In this document: positions 33,937-42,825 of the stretch, one piece after another
How positions within the stretch are numbered: the stretch's first letter is position 1
Layout: every line of letters starts with the position of its first letter
Assembly (NCBI GenBank): GCA_963764215.1
Contig: CAVXRS010000008.1
Location: forward strand, 62,001 to 126,000
Length of the DNA: 64,000 nt
DNA from: JAFDWI01 sp963764215
Lineage (GTDB): Bacteria; Actinomycetota; Acidimicrobiia; Acidimicrobiales; Iamiaceae
Direction: 5' to 3'
Made by a program: the position numbers and the translations under genes
Notes under the pieces: model-generated
Told to the model about the DNA's origin: nothing
The model's input: the letters and a program-made list of their open reading frames with translations, nothing else
Databases searched by the model: none

Positions 33937-34358
33937 TCACGGCTCGTGCAACAGGGTGCGCCCGTCGTCGGTGAGGTGCCATAGGGGATTGTGGGCGACC
34001 TCCCAGGGGTGGCCGTCGGGGTCGATGAACACGCCCGAGTAGCCGCCCCACTCGGTCGCTGCACCTTCCCGGCCGATGGTCGCTCCTGCGGCTTCGGCCT
34101 CGGCGAGGACCCGGTCGACCTCTCCCGGCGAGGCGACGTTGTGCGCCAGGGTCGTGCCACCCCAGCCGCCCGGGTCGGTCACCGTGCTGTCGCGGGCGAG
34201 ATCGTCGCGCCCCACAGCGCGATCACCAGGCCGATCGCCTGGAAGAACACGACGTCCCCGTCGGGTGATTCGCCCTGCCAGCCGAGGGCTTCATAGAAGG
34301 CCCGGGCCCGGGCGGTGTCGGCGACACCGAGCGTGATGAGCGAGAGTCGTTGTTCCAT
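33937..34358 (-). CDS. VOC/glyoxalase-family protein (one frameshift)
   Basis: Vicinal-oxygen-chelate protein. The N-terminal frame (ATG 34358 to about 34212) reads RLSLITLGVADTARARAFYEALGW, and the C-terminal frame (about 34212 to 33937) reads WGGYSGVFIDPDGHPWEVAHNP. They fuse perfectly at VIALWG-RDDLARDS if the four-C run at 34210-34213 is really five. The product would be about 140 residues, normal for a single-chain VOC protein. Function could be glyoxalase, dioxygenase or antibiotic sequestration. An AACAAT hexamer six bases before the ATG suggests a leaderless message. Confidence 0.75.
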
Positions 34359-34473
34359 CGTCCCATTGTTCCACCTGGTTCATCGGCCGACGCCCGTACA
34401 CCGATCCTTCCGAGCGTGGGGCGTGGCACACCCATTCGAACCCCGACGCGCAGCGGGGGGATGGCGCATCCCG

Positions 34474-34485
34474 TACCATTGCCCC
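34474..34485 (+). promoter_or_regulatory. Leaderless -10 promoter (TACCAT)
   Basis: TACCAT, six bases, ATG 34486. Confidence 0.55.
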
Positions 34486-34914
34486 ATGTTGATCACGACT
34501 TCCATCGACCTTCCCGGCTACGACGTCTCGGCGGTGCTCGGCGAGGTCTTCGGCCTCACGGTCCGGTCACGCAACATCGGTGCGGGTTGTCTGGCCGGGC
34601 TGCGCTCGATCGGCGGCGGGGAGATCCCCGAATTCACCAAGCTGTTGTCCCAGAGCCGCAACGAGGCGATGGCCCGCATGGTCGAGCAGGCCCGCGCGGT
34701 GGGCGGCAACGCAATCATCACCATGCGGTTCGACTCGGGCGCGATCGGCCAGTGGAGTGAGATCTGCGCCTACGGCACCGCGGTGTGGGCCGAACCGGTC
34801 TCGGACTACGCGAAGCAGCAGCACGCAGCCATCTCTGCGACCGGTTCGACACCGCAACAGGCGCCGTACGCACCGCGGGTGAGCGAATGGGAGACGCCCA
34901 CACCCCCACGGTAG
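34486..34914 (+). CDS. YbjQ/UPF0145 (DUF74) family protein
   Basis: 142-residue cytosolic protein of the heavy-metal-binding-domain-like YbjQ family, which forms pentamers. Diagnostic segments are GLTVRSRNIGAGCLAGLRSI and MVEQARAVGGNAIITMRFDS, followed by the strand pair WSEICAYGTAVW. The last 35 residues are an extra polar tail. Biochemical role in the family is unsettled. Confidence 0.88.
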   Translation: MLITTSIDLPGYDVSAVLGEVFGLTVRSRNIGAGCLAGLRSIGGGEIPEFTKLLSQSRNEAMARMVEQARAVGGNAIITMRFDSGAIGQWSEICAYGTAVWAEPVSDYAKQQHAAISATGSTPQQAPYAPRVSEWETPTPPR

Positions 34915-34976
34915 GGGATCGGGCGTCGACCACCGTCGGTATCCCGCCGGCGCGTGCGTCTGCAAGAGTGAGAGCC

Positions 34977-35993
34977 ATGGTCCGCATCGGCTTCTTCGGC
35001 GCCGGCTTCATCGCCGCGCTGCACACCTACCTGCTCGGCACCGCGGAGGTCGAGCACCGCATCGTGGCGGTGTGTGACCCCGACGAGGACCGTGCCCGAC
35101 GTTTCGCCGCCGACACGGGGGCGGTGGTCATGGAGGAAGCCGACCTGCTCGACGCGGTCGACGCGGTGTTCATCACGACCTGGACCTCCGAACACCCACG
35201 TCTGGTCGCCGCAGCCGCAGCGGCCGGCAAGGCGATCTTCTGTGAGAAACCGCTCGCCACGAACCTGGCCGAGGTCACCGAGATGGTCGCGGCCGTCGAG
35301 AAGTCCGGGGTGATCAACCAGGTCGGCTTGATCCTGCGGTTCCTGGCACCTTTCCGGCTGACCAGGAAGCTGCTCGCGGACGAGCGGGTCGGTCGGGTGC
35401 TCTCCGTGGTCTACCGCGACGACCAGTACCTGCCCATCGGTGGCACCTACGGGTCGTCCTGGCGGATCGATCCGGCCAGGGCGGGCCACGGCACGGTGAT
35501 CGAGCACTCCATTCACGACCTCGACATCCTCGAATGGCTGCTCGGTCCGGTCGCGGCCCTGTCCGCGTCGACCCGCAGCTACCACGGTCACGATGCGATC
35601 GAGGACGTGGCCGCGATCCGGTTGGACTTCGCCTCGGGAGCGACGGGCAACCTGGCTTCGATCTGGCACGACATGGGCGAACGCGAAAGCCAGCGCCACA
35701 TCGAGTTCTTCTCCGAGCGGCTGTACGTGGCCATCGAAGGTGACTTCACCGGGCCGGTGCGCTGGCAGTTCACCGGCGAGGACGAACAGGTCGCCGAAGG
35801 CGCCGACCTGGACGCGGTCGTCGCCGATACCGCCGATCGCGGCAACCCGGCTCGGGCCTTCCTGACGGCCATCGCCGAAGGGAGGCCGGCGTCACCGGGG
35901 TTCGCGGACGCGGTCGGCGCCCACCGCGTCGTCGACGCCGTCTACCGTTCGGCTGCCGCGGACGGTGGGGTGGTCCGCGACGTGCACCCGTGA
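34977..35993 (+). CDS. Gfo/Idh/MocA-family NAD(P)-dependent oxidoreductase
   Basis: 338-residue dehydrogenase. The Rossmann motif GFFGAGFIAALH is at residues 5-16, the family signature EKPLATNLAEV at about 90, and the substrate-domain motif HSIHDLDILEWL near 180. Members oxidise or epimerise sugars, inositols or imines. ATG 34977 follows an AAGAGT hexamer by seven bases. No sugar genes are adjacent, so the substrate stays open. Confidence 0.88.
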   Translation: MVRIGFFGAGFIAALHTYLLGTAEVEHRIVAVCDPDEDRARRFAADTGAVVMEEADLLDAVDAVFITTWTSEHPRLVAAAAAAGKAIFCEKPLATNLAEVTEMVAAVEKSGVINQVGLILRFLAPFRLTRKLLADERVGRVLSVVYRDDQYLPIGGTYGSSWRIDPARAGHGTVIEHSIHDLDILEWLLGPVAALSASTRSYHGHDAIEDVAAIRLDFASGATGNLASIWHDMGERESQRHIEFFSERLYVAIEGDFTGPVRWQFTGEDEQVAEGADLDAVVADTADRGNPARAFLTAIAEGRPASPGFADAVGAHRVVDAVYRSAAADGGVVRDVHP

Positions 35994-36060
35994 CCGACCT
36001 CCCCGCCGGGTCCGCCCTGGGAAGTGGTTCTGCCCGACCCGGGGGACGGCGCGTGTCGGG

Positions 36061-36073
36061 CAGAATGTGAGCC
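36061..36073 (+). promoter_or_regulatory. Leaderless -10 promoter (CAGAAT)
   Basis: CAGAAT seven bases before ATG 36074, in the same GGGCAGAATG string seen before the YccA-like gene. Confidence 0.45.
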
Positions 36074-36898
36074 ATGGCTCTCGTCGACATATCCCGACCG
36101 CGTCCACACGTCACGGTGGTGTCCCTGGCTCGACCCGACCGGTTGAACGCGATGTCGATCGAGCTGATGAGTGATCTGTACGACGCGTTCAGCGCGGTGG
36201 CAGATGACAACGACTGTCGGGTCGTGGTCCTCACCGGCCAGGGGCGAGGGTTCTGCTCGGGACTCGATCTGAAGGACTACGGGGTCGTGCCCAATGTCGA
36301 CGGATTGCCGATGGCGCGGATCGCGCAGCGGTCCATGCGGCACTACTCGCGGATCGTGCCGCTGCTGCGCCGGCTACCCCAGCCGGTGATCGCGGCGGTG
36401 AACGGCCCCGCGTACGGGGGCGGGTTCTGTCTCGCCCTGGCCGCGGAGCTGCGCCTGGCGGGGCGTTCGGCCGAGTTCAACAGCACTGGCATCGTCAACG
36501 GGCTGACGAGCACCGAGTTGGGCGTGTCGTGGCTGCTGCCCCGGCTGATCGGTGCGGCCCACGCGAACGACATTCTGTTCACGGGGCGGATCGTGGACGC
36601 GGACGAAGCCCATCGCATGGGGTTGGTGTCCCGGGTGGTCGACGACGACGCACTCATGGAGGAGGCCTTGGCGGTCGCCGAGACGATGAGCGCCTACAGC
36701 CCCTATGGGCTGGCGATGACCAAGGACATCGTGTGGGCCAACCTGGAGATCTCGAGTCTCGAGGCGGCAATCGAACTGGAGGACCGCAACCAGCTCATGG
36801 CGGGCCTGACCGAGAACCTGCCCGAGGCGATGCGGGCTTTCGCCGCGGGCCGGGCGCCCGTCTACACCGATGAGCCCCGCCGCGACCTGTTCACCTGA
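36074..36898 (+). CDS. Enoyl-CoA hydratase/isomerase (crotonase) family protein
   Basis: 274-residue crotonase. The first oxyanion-hole segment is VVVLTGQGRGFCSGLDLKDY and the second NGPAYGGGFCLALAAELRLA. The acidic position after it lies in TELGVSWLLPRLIG, so both catalytic oxyanion peptides are present. It probably hydrates or isomerises an unsaturated acyl-CoA; specificity cannot be read. It stands alone with its own promoter. Confidence 0.9.
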   Translation: MALVDISRPRPHVTVVSLARPDRLNAMSIELMSDLYDAFSAVADDNDCRVVVLTGQGRGFCSGLDLKDYGVVPNVDGLPMARIAQRSMRHYSRIVPLLRRLPQPVIAAVNGPAYGGGFCLALAAELRLAGRSAEFNSTGIVNGLTSTELGVSWLLPRLIGAAHANDILFTGRIVDADEAHRMGLVSRVVDDDALMEEALAVAETMSAYSPYGLAMTKDIVWANLEISSLEAAIELEDRNQLMAGLTENLPEAMRAFAAGRAPVYTDEPRRDLFT

Positions 36899-36955
36899 GC
36901 GCCCGGCCGTGGTTCCCGCGATCGTCGCTGATCGTGCCCTGGTGGGCGAGGTTGC

Positions 36956-37594
36956 ATGAAGGACTGGGTGGCGTGGCACGACGCCTATGACGACCCCGGT
37001 TCCTCGCTCTCCCGGCGGCTGGCGGTCGTGCAGAAGCGGCTCGACCAGATCCTGGACGCATCGCGCGGCCGGCGGATCGGGCTGGTGAGTCTGTGTGCCG
37101 GTGACGGACGCGACGTGATCCCGGTTCTGGCGCGACGACCGGATCGGGAAAGGACCGTCGCGGTGCTCGTCGAGAATGATCAGGAGCTGGCGAGGCGGGC
37201 GCAGGCTTCGGTCGAGCGTGCTGGGTTGACGTCGGTGGAGGTCCGCGGCGCGGATGCGGGCCGTTTCGACACGTTCGCCGATGTCGTGCCGACCGATGTG
37301 TTGCTGCTGTGTGGGATCTTCGGAAACATCGCCCATGAACAGGTCCACGACGTGGTCGAGAGCGTGCCGCATCTGCTGCGCGTTGGCGGTTCGGTGATCT
37401 GGACGCGTGGCGCGTCGTCGTCGGCCGATCGTCGTCCCGAGATCCGAGCCTGGTTCAGCGCCGCGGGCCTGGACGAGATCGCTTTCGACGGCGCGCCCGA
37501 GACGTTCGGCGTGGGCGTCAACTACCTTCGGGCGTCGCCAAAGCCCCTGGAACCGTCGTCCAACGGACAGCTGTTCACGTTTCTCGACGGCTGA
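36956..37594 (+). CDS. Class I SAM-dependent methyltransferase-like protein
   Basis: 212 residues with a Rossmann-type motif I (VSLCAGDGRDVIPVL near residues 43-57), an acidic residue closing strand 2 (VLVENDQELARR) and VVPTDVLLLCGIFGNI as strand 4. The layout fits small-molecule methyltransferases. The start is ATG 36956. The 3' end overlaps the convergent DUF222-HNH gene by 73 bases. Confidence 0.75.
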   Translation: MKDWVAWHDAYDDPGSSLSRRLAVVQKRLDQILDASRGRRIGLVSLCAGDGRDVIPVLARRPDRERTVAVLVENDQELARRAQASVERAGLTSVEVRGADAGRFDTFADVVPTDVLLLCGIFGNIAHEQVHDVVESVPHLLRVGGSVIWTRGASSSADRRPEIRAWFSAAGLDEIAFDGAPETFGVGVNYLRASPKPLEPSSNGQLFTFLDG

Positions 37595-38851
37595 ACGGGC
37601 GGCTCGCCGGGCGGGTCGCCGGGTGGTCTGTGGGGCGGGTCGCCGGGTGGGCGGGTGGTTTGTCTTCGGTGGCGTTGGCCGGTGAGGTGGGTGCCGGTGG
37701 GGGTGGTCCAGTGGGGGGTTTGGTGGTGGTCGAGGGTCATGGTCCAGCCGTTGCGGTGGGTGACGCCGTGGTGGTGGCGGCAGAGGGCGACGAGGTTGGC
37801 GAGGTCGGTGGGGCCGCCTTGTTGCCAGGGGGTGGCGTGGTGGAGGTCGCACCAGTTGATGGGGGCGTCGCATCCGGGGAAGGTGCAGCCTGCGTCGCGG
37901 ATGGTGATGGCGTGGCGTTGGGCGGTGGTGGCGAGCCGGCTGCGATGGCCGACGTCGATGGGGATGCCCATTTTGTCGATGAGCACTCCCCACACGTGCG
38001 GGTCACAACCCCAGGTGTCGATGGCAGCTTGGGGGAGTGGGGTGCCGTCGGCCGCACAGGTTTGCCGGTCATGCGCGATGAGGGTGATCTCGAGCGCGTG
38101 GGGCTGTGCCGGTGCCGGGTTCGGCGCCGATGGCGGTGCGGAGCAGTTCGACCAGGGCGAGGGCGCGCAGGGTGGCACGCCCGGGGATGGCAATGTCGGT
38201 GGTGGTGTCGTGGTCGCGGGTGAATTGGTGGAACAGTTCGTCGGCTTTGGTGTCGATCGCGGTGCGTACCGACAGGCCGTTTGCGGCGTCGAGGGTGCCG
38301 GACAGGTCGGTGCGCCCGTCCAGGGTTTTGGGCAGGCGCAGTTCGTTGCCCGCGTACGGGTCGGGTTCGATGCCGTCTTCGTCGGCGAGTTCGGCGAGGG
38401 CGGTGACGTCGCGTTTCCATTGGGTGAACGTGGCACCGTGGGCGAGGTCGATGATCTGGTCCTGGGCGGCGGCGAGAGCGTCGGTGCAACGCGGGTTGGT
38501 GACATCGACGAGGGCTTTGGCGTGATCGAAGCTCAACGCTCCGTTCACGATGGCATCGTCGATCCGGTCGAAAGGGCAGCGCAGGGCCCGGCCGACCTGG
38601 AGGCGGCTGTGGATCGGGCCGCGGTTGGCGCCGGTCGCCGCGGCCCAGGCGACGGTGCGCATCCCGTGCACCCGATCGGTGGCCCCGCGGGACTCCAATT
38701 CGGCGAGCACGTGGGCTTCGGTGGTCTCCACGAAACTCCGCAACGCGGCCAGCCCACCGACCGCGTCGAACAGTTCCTCATCGGAACACAGCCGCACATC
38801 GGAACCGGCGAGCTTCCGCCCGGTCTCGCAGAGCGCCACCGAATCGAACAT
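37522..38851 (-). CDS. DUF222/HNH endonuclease (13E12-like), copy 1 (one frameshift)
   Basis: The N-terminal DUF222 domain (from ATG 38851) reads MFDSVALCETGRKLAGSDVR and NGALSFDHAKALVDVTNPR. The C-terminal HNH nuclease domain has CTFPGCDAPINWCDLHH, then TPWQQGGPTDLANLVALCRHHHG. A run of four G at 38100-38103 shifts the frame between them; with three, the protein continues as TAHALEITLIAHD, matching the paralog at 45954. The reconstructed product is about 443 residues with a Pro/Gly-rich tail (PPGDPPHRPPGDPPGEPPV). The start codon lies inside an SOS-box sequence. These genes are multicopy in many actinobacteria, and the nuclease's target is unknown. Confidence 0.82.
37597..37690. repeat. Low-complexity CCGG-rich stretch in the HNH copy 1 tail
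   Basis: Short imperfect repeats of GGCGGGTCGCCGGGTGG type encode the repeated PPGDPP/HRPPGDPPGEPP tail of the DUF222-HNH protein. Confidence 0.6.
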
Positions 38852-38857
38852 GTGTTC
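38844..38857 (-). promoter_or_regulatory. SOS (LexA) box over the start codon of DUF222-HNH copy 1
   Basis: Plus-strand TCGAAC-ATGT-GTTC matches the actinobacterial LexA consensus TCGAAC-N4-GTTCGA except in the last two bases. The ATG of the gene (38851-38849) lies within the box, so LexA binding would cover the translation and probably the transcription start. Confidence 0.75.
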
Positions 38858-38939
38858 ATCATCCCAGCCGGGTAGGACACTTTCGGGTCGAAGGGGACGA
38901 CGCGATCGTGGGCTGGATCCAGCCGGCTCCGGGTTCCGA

Positions 38940-38953
38940 TACGGTGCCCGACG
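38940..38953 (+). promoter_or_regulatory. Leaderless -10 promoter (TACGGT)
   Basis: TACGGT, eight bases, GTG 38954. Confidence 0.45.
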
Positions 38954-39340
38954 GTGATCGACCCGGCCAATCCCGACGAATCCGTGCAGGCGTTCCTCGA
39001 CGAACGCCACCTGGCGACGCTCACGACGCTGCGGGCCGATGGCAGTCCGCATGTCGTCCCCGTCGGGTTCACCTATGCGGCGCCCGAACGCCTGGTCCGG
39101 ATCATCACCTTCGCGGGCGCCGTGAAGGTCCGCAACGCGCAGCAGGGTTGCCGGGCCGCGGTCTGCCAGGTGGACGGGGGGCGATGGCTCACCCTCGAAG
39201 GCGTCGCACGCGTCACCGACGATCCCGACCGGGTCGCCGAAGCCGTGGCCCGGTACGGCGAGCGCTATCAGTTGCCGACGGCCCGGCCCGACCGGGTCGC
39301 GATCGAGATCAGCGTGGATCGGATCCTCGGTCGGGCCTGA
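38954..39340 (+). CDS. PPOX-class F420-dependent flavin-binding-fold protein
   Basis: 128-residue split-barrel protein of the pyridoxamine-phosphate-oxidase-like superfamily (TIGR03618-like). It opens ESVQAFLDERHLATLTTLRA, continues DGSPHVVPVGFTYA and ends in the conserved strand RVAIEISVDRILG. Actinobacterial members use cofactor F420 to reduce substrates such as biliverdin or unknown quinone-like compounds. It is divergent from the DUF222-HNH gene with 102 bases between. Confidence 0.8.
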   Translation: MIDPANPDESVQAFLDERHLATLTTLRADGSPHVVPVGFTYAAPERLVRIITFAGAVKVRNAQQGCRAAVCQVDGGRWLTLEGVARVTDDPDRVAEAVARYGERYQLPTARPDRVAIEISVDRILGRA

Positions 39341-39468
39341 GCGCCTGAGCGCCCGAGAATCCCGCCGCGCCTGAGGGCCCGCCACCACCTGACCTTTCCG
39401 GGCGCACGCCCGGCCACCCGTTGCTCTTCGTCGACACGCCGGCCGGATCGACGCGTCCGGAACATCTC

Positions 39469-39500
39469 AGATCACACAAATTTGTGTGATCTGTGTGATC
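39469..39500 (+). promoter_or_regulatory. Perfect 24-bp palindromic operator of the GbsR/MarR gene
   Basis: The half AGATCACACAAA and its exact reverse complement meet without a spacer at 39469-39492. A further half-site, GTGTGATC, follows at 39493-39500. The element sits directly upstream of the TAGTTT -10 hexamer, where a repressor would block RNA polymerase. It is probably the autoregulatory site of the regulator encoded 17 bases later, also controlling the ABC exporter behind it. Confidence 0.8.
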
Positions 39501-39504
39501 CCGC

Positions 39505-39516
39505 TAGTTTGCGCGC
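39505..39516 (+). promoter_or_regulatory. Leaderless -10 promoter (TAGTTT)
   Basis: TAGTTT, six bases, ATG 39517. Confidence 0.6.
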
Positions 39517-40029
39517 ATGCCCACCGATGCCGAGTTGACCTTCGCCGATCACGCGGGGCGCTTGTACGCCCGCCGCTACGGCTTCCCTCCCATGGTCGGA
39601 CGACTGATCGGCTACCTGTCGGTCTGCCACCCCGATGCCAAGACGATCGCCGAGCTGGCGGACGCGCTGCTCGCCAGCCGCAGCGCGATCTCCAACGCGG
39701 TCAAGACTCTCGAACAGCTCCGGGTGGCGGTCCGCTCCCGTGCTGCCGGTGAACGTACCGACCGGGTCCGTCTGGACATGTCCTCACCCCATGCGCTCGG
39801 GTTCGACACCGGCGAGTACGTCGAGATGGGCGAGCTGGCCCGTGAAGGCCTCGAGGTGCTCGCCGACGCGCCGGTCGAGCGGCGTGCCCTGCTGCTGGAG
39901 CTCGCCGCGTTCTCGGACTTTCTCGTCGAGCAGCTCCCGGAGTTGGAGAAGGCCTGGATCGAGCGGCGCGACGCCCTGGTGGAGGAGGGCGAACTTCCCG
40001 GACCCGCCACGAGGGATGAGGCACCGTGA
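39517..40029 (+). CDS. GbsR/MarR-family transcriptional regulator
   Basis: 170-residue winged-helix regulator. The HTH (SRSAISNAVKTLEQLRVAV) lies after a GbsR-type N-terminus (YARRYGFPPMVGRLIGYLSV), and the wing is AGERTDRVRL. The C-terminal helices probably dimerise. It overlaps the next gene (GTGA), so it is the first gene of a regulator-ATPase-permease operon. It most likely represses the operon until an exported drug or toxic metabolite is sensed. Confidence 0.88.
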   Translation: MPTDAELTFADHAGRLYARRYGFPPMVGRLIGYLSVCHPDAKTIAELADALLASRSAISNAVKTLEQLRVAVRSRAAGERTDRVRLDMSSPHALGFDTGEYVEMGELAREGLEVLADAPVERRALLLELAAFSDFLVEQLPELEKAWIERRDALVEEGELPGPATRDEAP

Positions 40030-41024
40030 CGTCACCCGCGATCGACATCCGCGGACTCCGCAAGTCCTTCGACGACCAGGTCGTCCTCGACGGAGTGGAC
40101 CTGGCGGTGGCCCAGGGCTCGATCCTGGCCCTGCTCGGACCGAACGGCTCCGGCAAGACCACGCTGGTCCACATCCTCTCCACGTTGTTGGCTGCAGATT
40201 CGGGGGCGGTGCTGGTCGACGGGCACGACGTCGGCGCCGAACCGGCGGCGGTACGCGCCGTGATCGGGGTGACCGGCCAGTTCTCGGCGCTGGACGACCT
40301 GCTGACCGGTCGCGAGAACCTCGCCTTGATGGCCGACCTGTTGCATCTCGACCGGGATCTCGGTCGGGCGCGGATCCGGAACCTGCTCGACCGGTTCGAG
40401 CTGACCGACGCCGCGGACCGGCCCGCGGGGGCCTATTCGGGCGGTATGCGTCGTCGCCTGGATCTCGCGATGACCCTGATGGGGACGCCGGCGATCATCT
40501 TCCTCGACGAGCCCACCACCGGGCTCGACCCGAACAGTCGCCGCACGATGTGGACGATGATCACCGACCTGGCACACGACGGCAGGACGATTCTGCTCAC
40601 CACGCAGTACCTGGAAGAGGCCGATCACCTCGCCGATCGGATCGCCGTCCTCGACCGGGGCCACATCGTCGCCGAAGGGACACCGGGCGAGCTCAAGGCC
40701 CGCCTTCCCGGCGGTCACATCCGACTCGAATTCCCCTCTGTCGACGATCTCGACGCCGCGTCGGCGCTCATGGTGGACGCCAGCCGCGACGACGAGAAGC
40801 ATCGACTCAGCATCCCCAGCGACGGCAGCGTCGCCACCCTGCGCAACGTGCTCGGCCGACTCGACGACGCCGGCATCGACGTCGAGACCCTGTCGCTGCA
40901 GACGCCCGATCTGAACGATGTCTTCTTCGCCCTCACCGGCCGCCCTGCCGCATCCGAGTCGACACCTGCTGCGTCCGAGTCGACGCCTGTCGCACCCGGC
41001 CGAGCCCTGGAGACGTCCCCATGA
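40026..41024 (+). CDS. DrrA-like ABC exporter ATPase
   Basis: 332-residue nucleotide-binding subunit of the daunorubicin-resistance type. Walker A is GPNGSGKTT near residue 40, the signature YSGGMRRRLDLAM, Walker B IIFLDEPTTGLD, and the H-loop lies in LLTTQYLEEAD. The C-terminal domain of about 110 residues typical of DrrA is present, ending in an unusual repeat (SESTPAASESTPVA). It powers the membrane subunit encoded next (ATGA overlap). Confidence 0.92.
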   Translation: MTSPAIDIRGLRKSFDDQVVLDGVDLAVAQGSILALLGPNGSGKTTLVHILSTLLAADSGAVLVDGHDVGAEPAAVRAVIGVTGQFSALDDLLTGRENLALMADLLHLDRDLGRARIRNLLDRFELTDAADRPAGAYSGGMRRRLDLAMTLMGTPAIIFLDEPTTGLDPNSRRTMWTMITDLAHDGRTILLTTQYLEEADHLADRIAVLDRGHIVAEGTPGELKARLPGGHIRLEFPSVDDLDAASALMVDASRDDEKHRLSIPSDGSVATLRNVLGRLDDAGIDVETLSLQTPDLNDVFFALTGRPAASESTPAASESTPVAPGRALETSP

Positions 41025-41827
41025 CCACAACCGTCGCCCCGCCGGTCATCGGCGACTCGCTGGTGATGTTGCGACGCAACGTCAAACGCCAGATCCGCTA
41101 CCCGTCGATCATCGTCATGCTCATCGCGATGCCCGCGATCTTCCTGGTGCTGTTCGTGTACGTGTTCGGTGGACAACTGGGCGTCGGGCTGCCCCAGGTG
41201 GCGGGAAGCCCGGCCGGTCGCAGCGCGTACCTGCGCTACATCACGCCGGGGATCCTCGCCATGACCGTCGCGTCCGCGGCGCTGGGCACGGCGATCTCGG
41301 TGGCCATGGACATGACCCAGGGCATCGTCGCCCGGTTCAGGACCATGTCGATCTCCCGGGGCGCCGTGCTCACCGGCCACGTGCTCGGCACCCTGCTCCA
41401 GATGCTGATCGGGCTCGTCGTCATAGCGGCGCTCGCCGTGGCCATCGGCTACCGGCCCGACACCACACCCGTGTCCTGGCTTGGCGCCTTCGCCGTCCTG
41501 GTGCTGTTCGGGTGTGCGCTCACGTGGCTCTCCACCGCGCTGGGGCTTGCCGCGCGGAGCGTCGAGACCGCCAGCAACACCCCGTTGATCCTCACCTTGT
41601 TGCCGTTCCTGTCCAGCGCCTTCATCCCGGTGGACACGCTGCCCGCCGGACTCCGGCAGTTCGCGCAATACCAGCCGTTCACCCCGGTCACCGAGTCGGT
41701 GCGGCACCTGTTGGAGGGTGGGCCGGTCCTCCACGACGTGCTCGCCGCGGCGGCGTGGAGTCTTGGCATCGCGACCCTCAGCTACCTCTGGGCGATCCGT
41801 CTCTACAACCGCCGGCCTCTTCGGTGA
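41021..41827 (+). CDS. DrrB-like ABC-2 permease
   Basis: 268-residue ABC-2 type membrane subunit with six helices. It has the conserved amphipathic start RQIRYPSIIVMLIAMPAIFL, the RFRTMSISRGAVLTGHVLG loop that contacts the ATPase, and FLSSAFIPVDTLPAGLRQFAQY before the last helix pair. It exports a hydrophobic compound together with the preceding ATPase. No biosynthetic gene is adjacent, so it is probably for resistance. Confidence 0.9.
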   Translation: MTTTVAPPVIGDSLVMLRRNVKRQIRYPSIIVMLIAMPAIFLVLFVYVFGGQLGVGLPQVAGSPAGRSAYLRYITPGILAMTVASAALGTAISVAMDMTQGIVARFRTMSISRGAVLTGHVLGTLLQMLIGLVVIAALAVAIGYRPDTTPVSWLGAFAVLVLFGCALTWLSTALGLAARSVETASNTPLILTLLPFLSSAFIPVDTLPAGLRQFAQYQPFTPVTESVRHLLEGGPVLHDVLAAAAWSLGIATLSYLWAIRLYNRRPLR

Positions 41828-41833
41828 TGCGCG

Positions 41834-41853
41834 CCGGGTCGACATCGATCCGG
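41834..41853. terminator. Hairpin between convergent genes
   Basis: CCGGGTCG and CGATCCGG form an 8-bp stem (one G-T pair) around ACAT. It lies between the ends of the permease gene and the convergent hydrolase gene and could serve both. Confidence 0.45.
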
Positions 41854-41875
41854 TCGATATCGGACACGGTGCTGC

Positions 41876-42712
41876 TCAGCGGGCCGCGCGGCTGAGATGG
41901 GCGTCCAGTGCGGCCCGCCACTCGTCGGGGTGGGTGAGCTGCGGCGAGTGGTAGGCGCCGTCGATGGCGGTCAGCTCGGCGCCGGGTATCGCTTCGGCGA
42001 TTGCGGGCGCCAGCGCCACGAGCGGCTGATCGAGTGATCCGGCCAGCACGCTGGTCGGGAGCGTCAACTCGCCCAGCCGGGGGACGAGCGACGGCAGGTT
42101 CGGGTCGACGAGCTGGAGGCCGAGCGCCCGGAACGCCCACGGGTCGGTCGTCGCGCTCCGCTCGGCGCGCTCGGTGAGGAAGTCGGCCGGAAGCAACGTC
42201 TCGATCAGGTCCTGTTCCGGTCCGATTCCCTCGGACACGATGCTCGGCAGGCCCCGCGCCGGGTCGAACCCGGAGAGGAACTGGGCGAGCACGTCGTTGG
42301 GCGCGTTCGGTGACGAGAACGGGCCCGCGCTCGTGTCCATCAGGATCAGCGAACGCACCAGCTCGGGATGGTCGAGCGCGACCTGCAACACGACGCGTCC
42401 CCCCATCGAATGACCGAGCAGGTCGACCGGGCCGTCGGGGACTTCGCTGAGCCACGCGGCGAGGTCGGTGGCCAGGCGATCCATTGTGTAGGTCGACTCG
42501 TCGCGGGTCTTGGACGACAGGCCGTGCCCGCGGTGGTCGAGTGCGAAGACGCGGCGGTCCTCGGCGAGCAGCGGGATCTGCGTTGCGAAGTCGATCGCCG
42601 ATCCGGTGTAGCCGTGACAGAGCACGAGCGGGGTGCCCTCGTCGGAACCCCACCGGTCCCAGGCCAACTCGACGCCGTCGACCGCGAACCGTTGGTTCAG
42701 GTTGAAGGGCAT
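41876..42712 (-). CDS. Alpha/beta hydrolase
   Basis: 278-residue alpha/beta hydrolase fold. The oxyanion region is LVLCHGYTGSA, DHRGHGLS is typical, the nucleophile elbow is GHSMGG (Ser about 99), and the catalytic His lies in YHSPQLTHPDEW near the end. It could be an esterase, epoxide hydrolase or dehalogenase-like enzyme. ATG 42712 follows an AGAAAGG ribosome binding site. Confidence 0.85.
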   Translation of the reverse strand: MPFNLNQRFAVDGVELAWDRWGSDEGTPLVLCHGYTGSAIDFATQIPLLAEDRRVFALDHRGHGLSSKTRDESTYTMDRLATDLAAWLSEVPDGPVDLLGHSMGGRVVLQVALDHPELVRSLILMDTSAGPFSSPNAPNDVLAQFLSGFDPARGLPSIVSEGIGPEQDLIETLLPADFLTERAERSATTDPWAFRALGLQLVDPNLPSLVPRLGELTLPTSVLAGSLDQPLVALAPAIAEAIPGAELTAIDGAYHSPQLTHPDEWRAALDAHLSRAAR

Positions 42713-42825
42713 GCCTTTCTCTACCACGCCTGCACGTCGTGGGCAGGGTGATCGATCCGGGTCGTGCCGTTCGAGGCGCGCGGTGCTCGTTCCCTCCCGT
42801 CCCACCTGAATGCGTCCGCGGTGGC

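Noticed and set aside
33937..34435. Two separate small VOC genes
   Set aside because: The halves complete one VOC fold and fuse at VIALWG-RDDLARDS when one base is restored.
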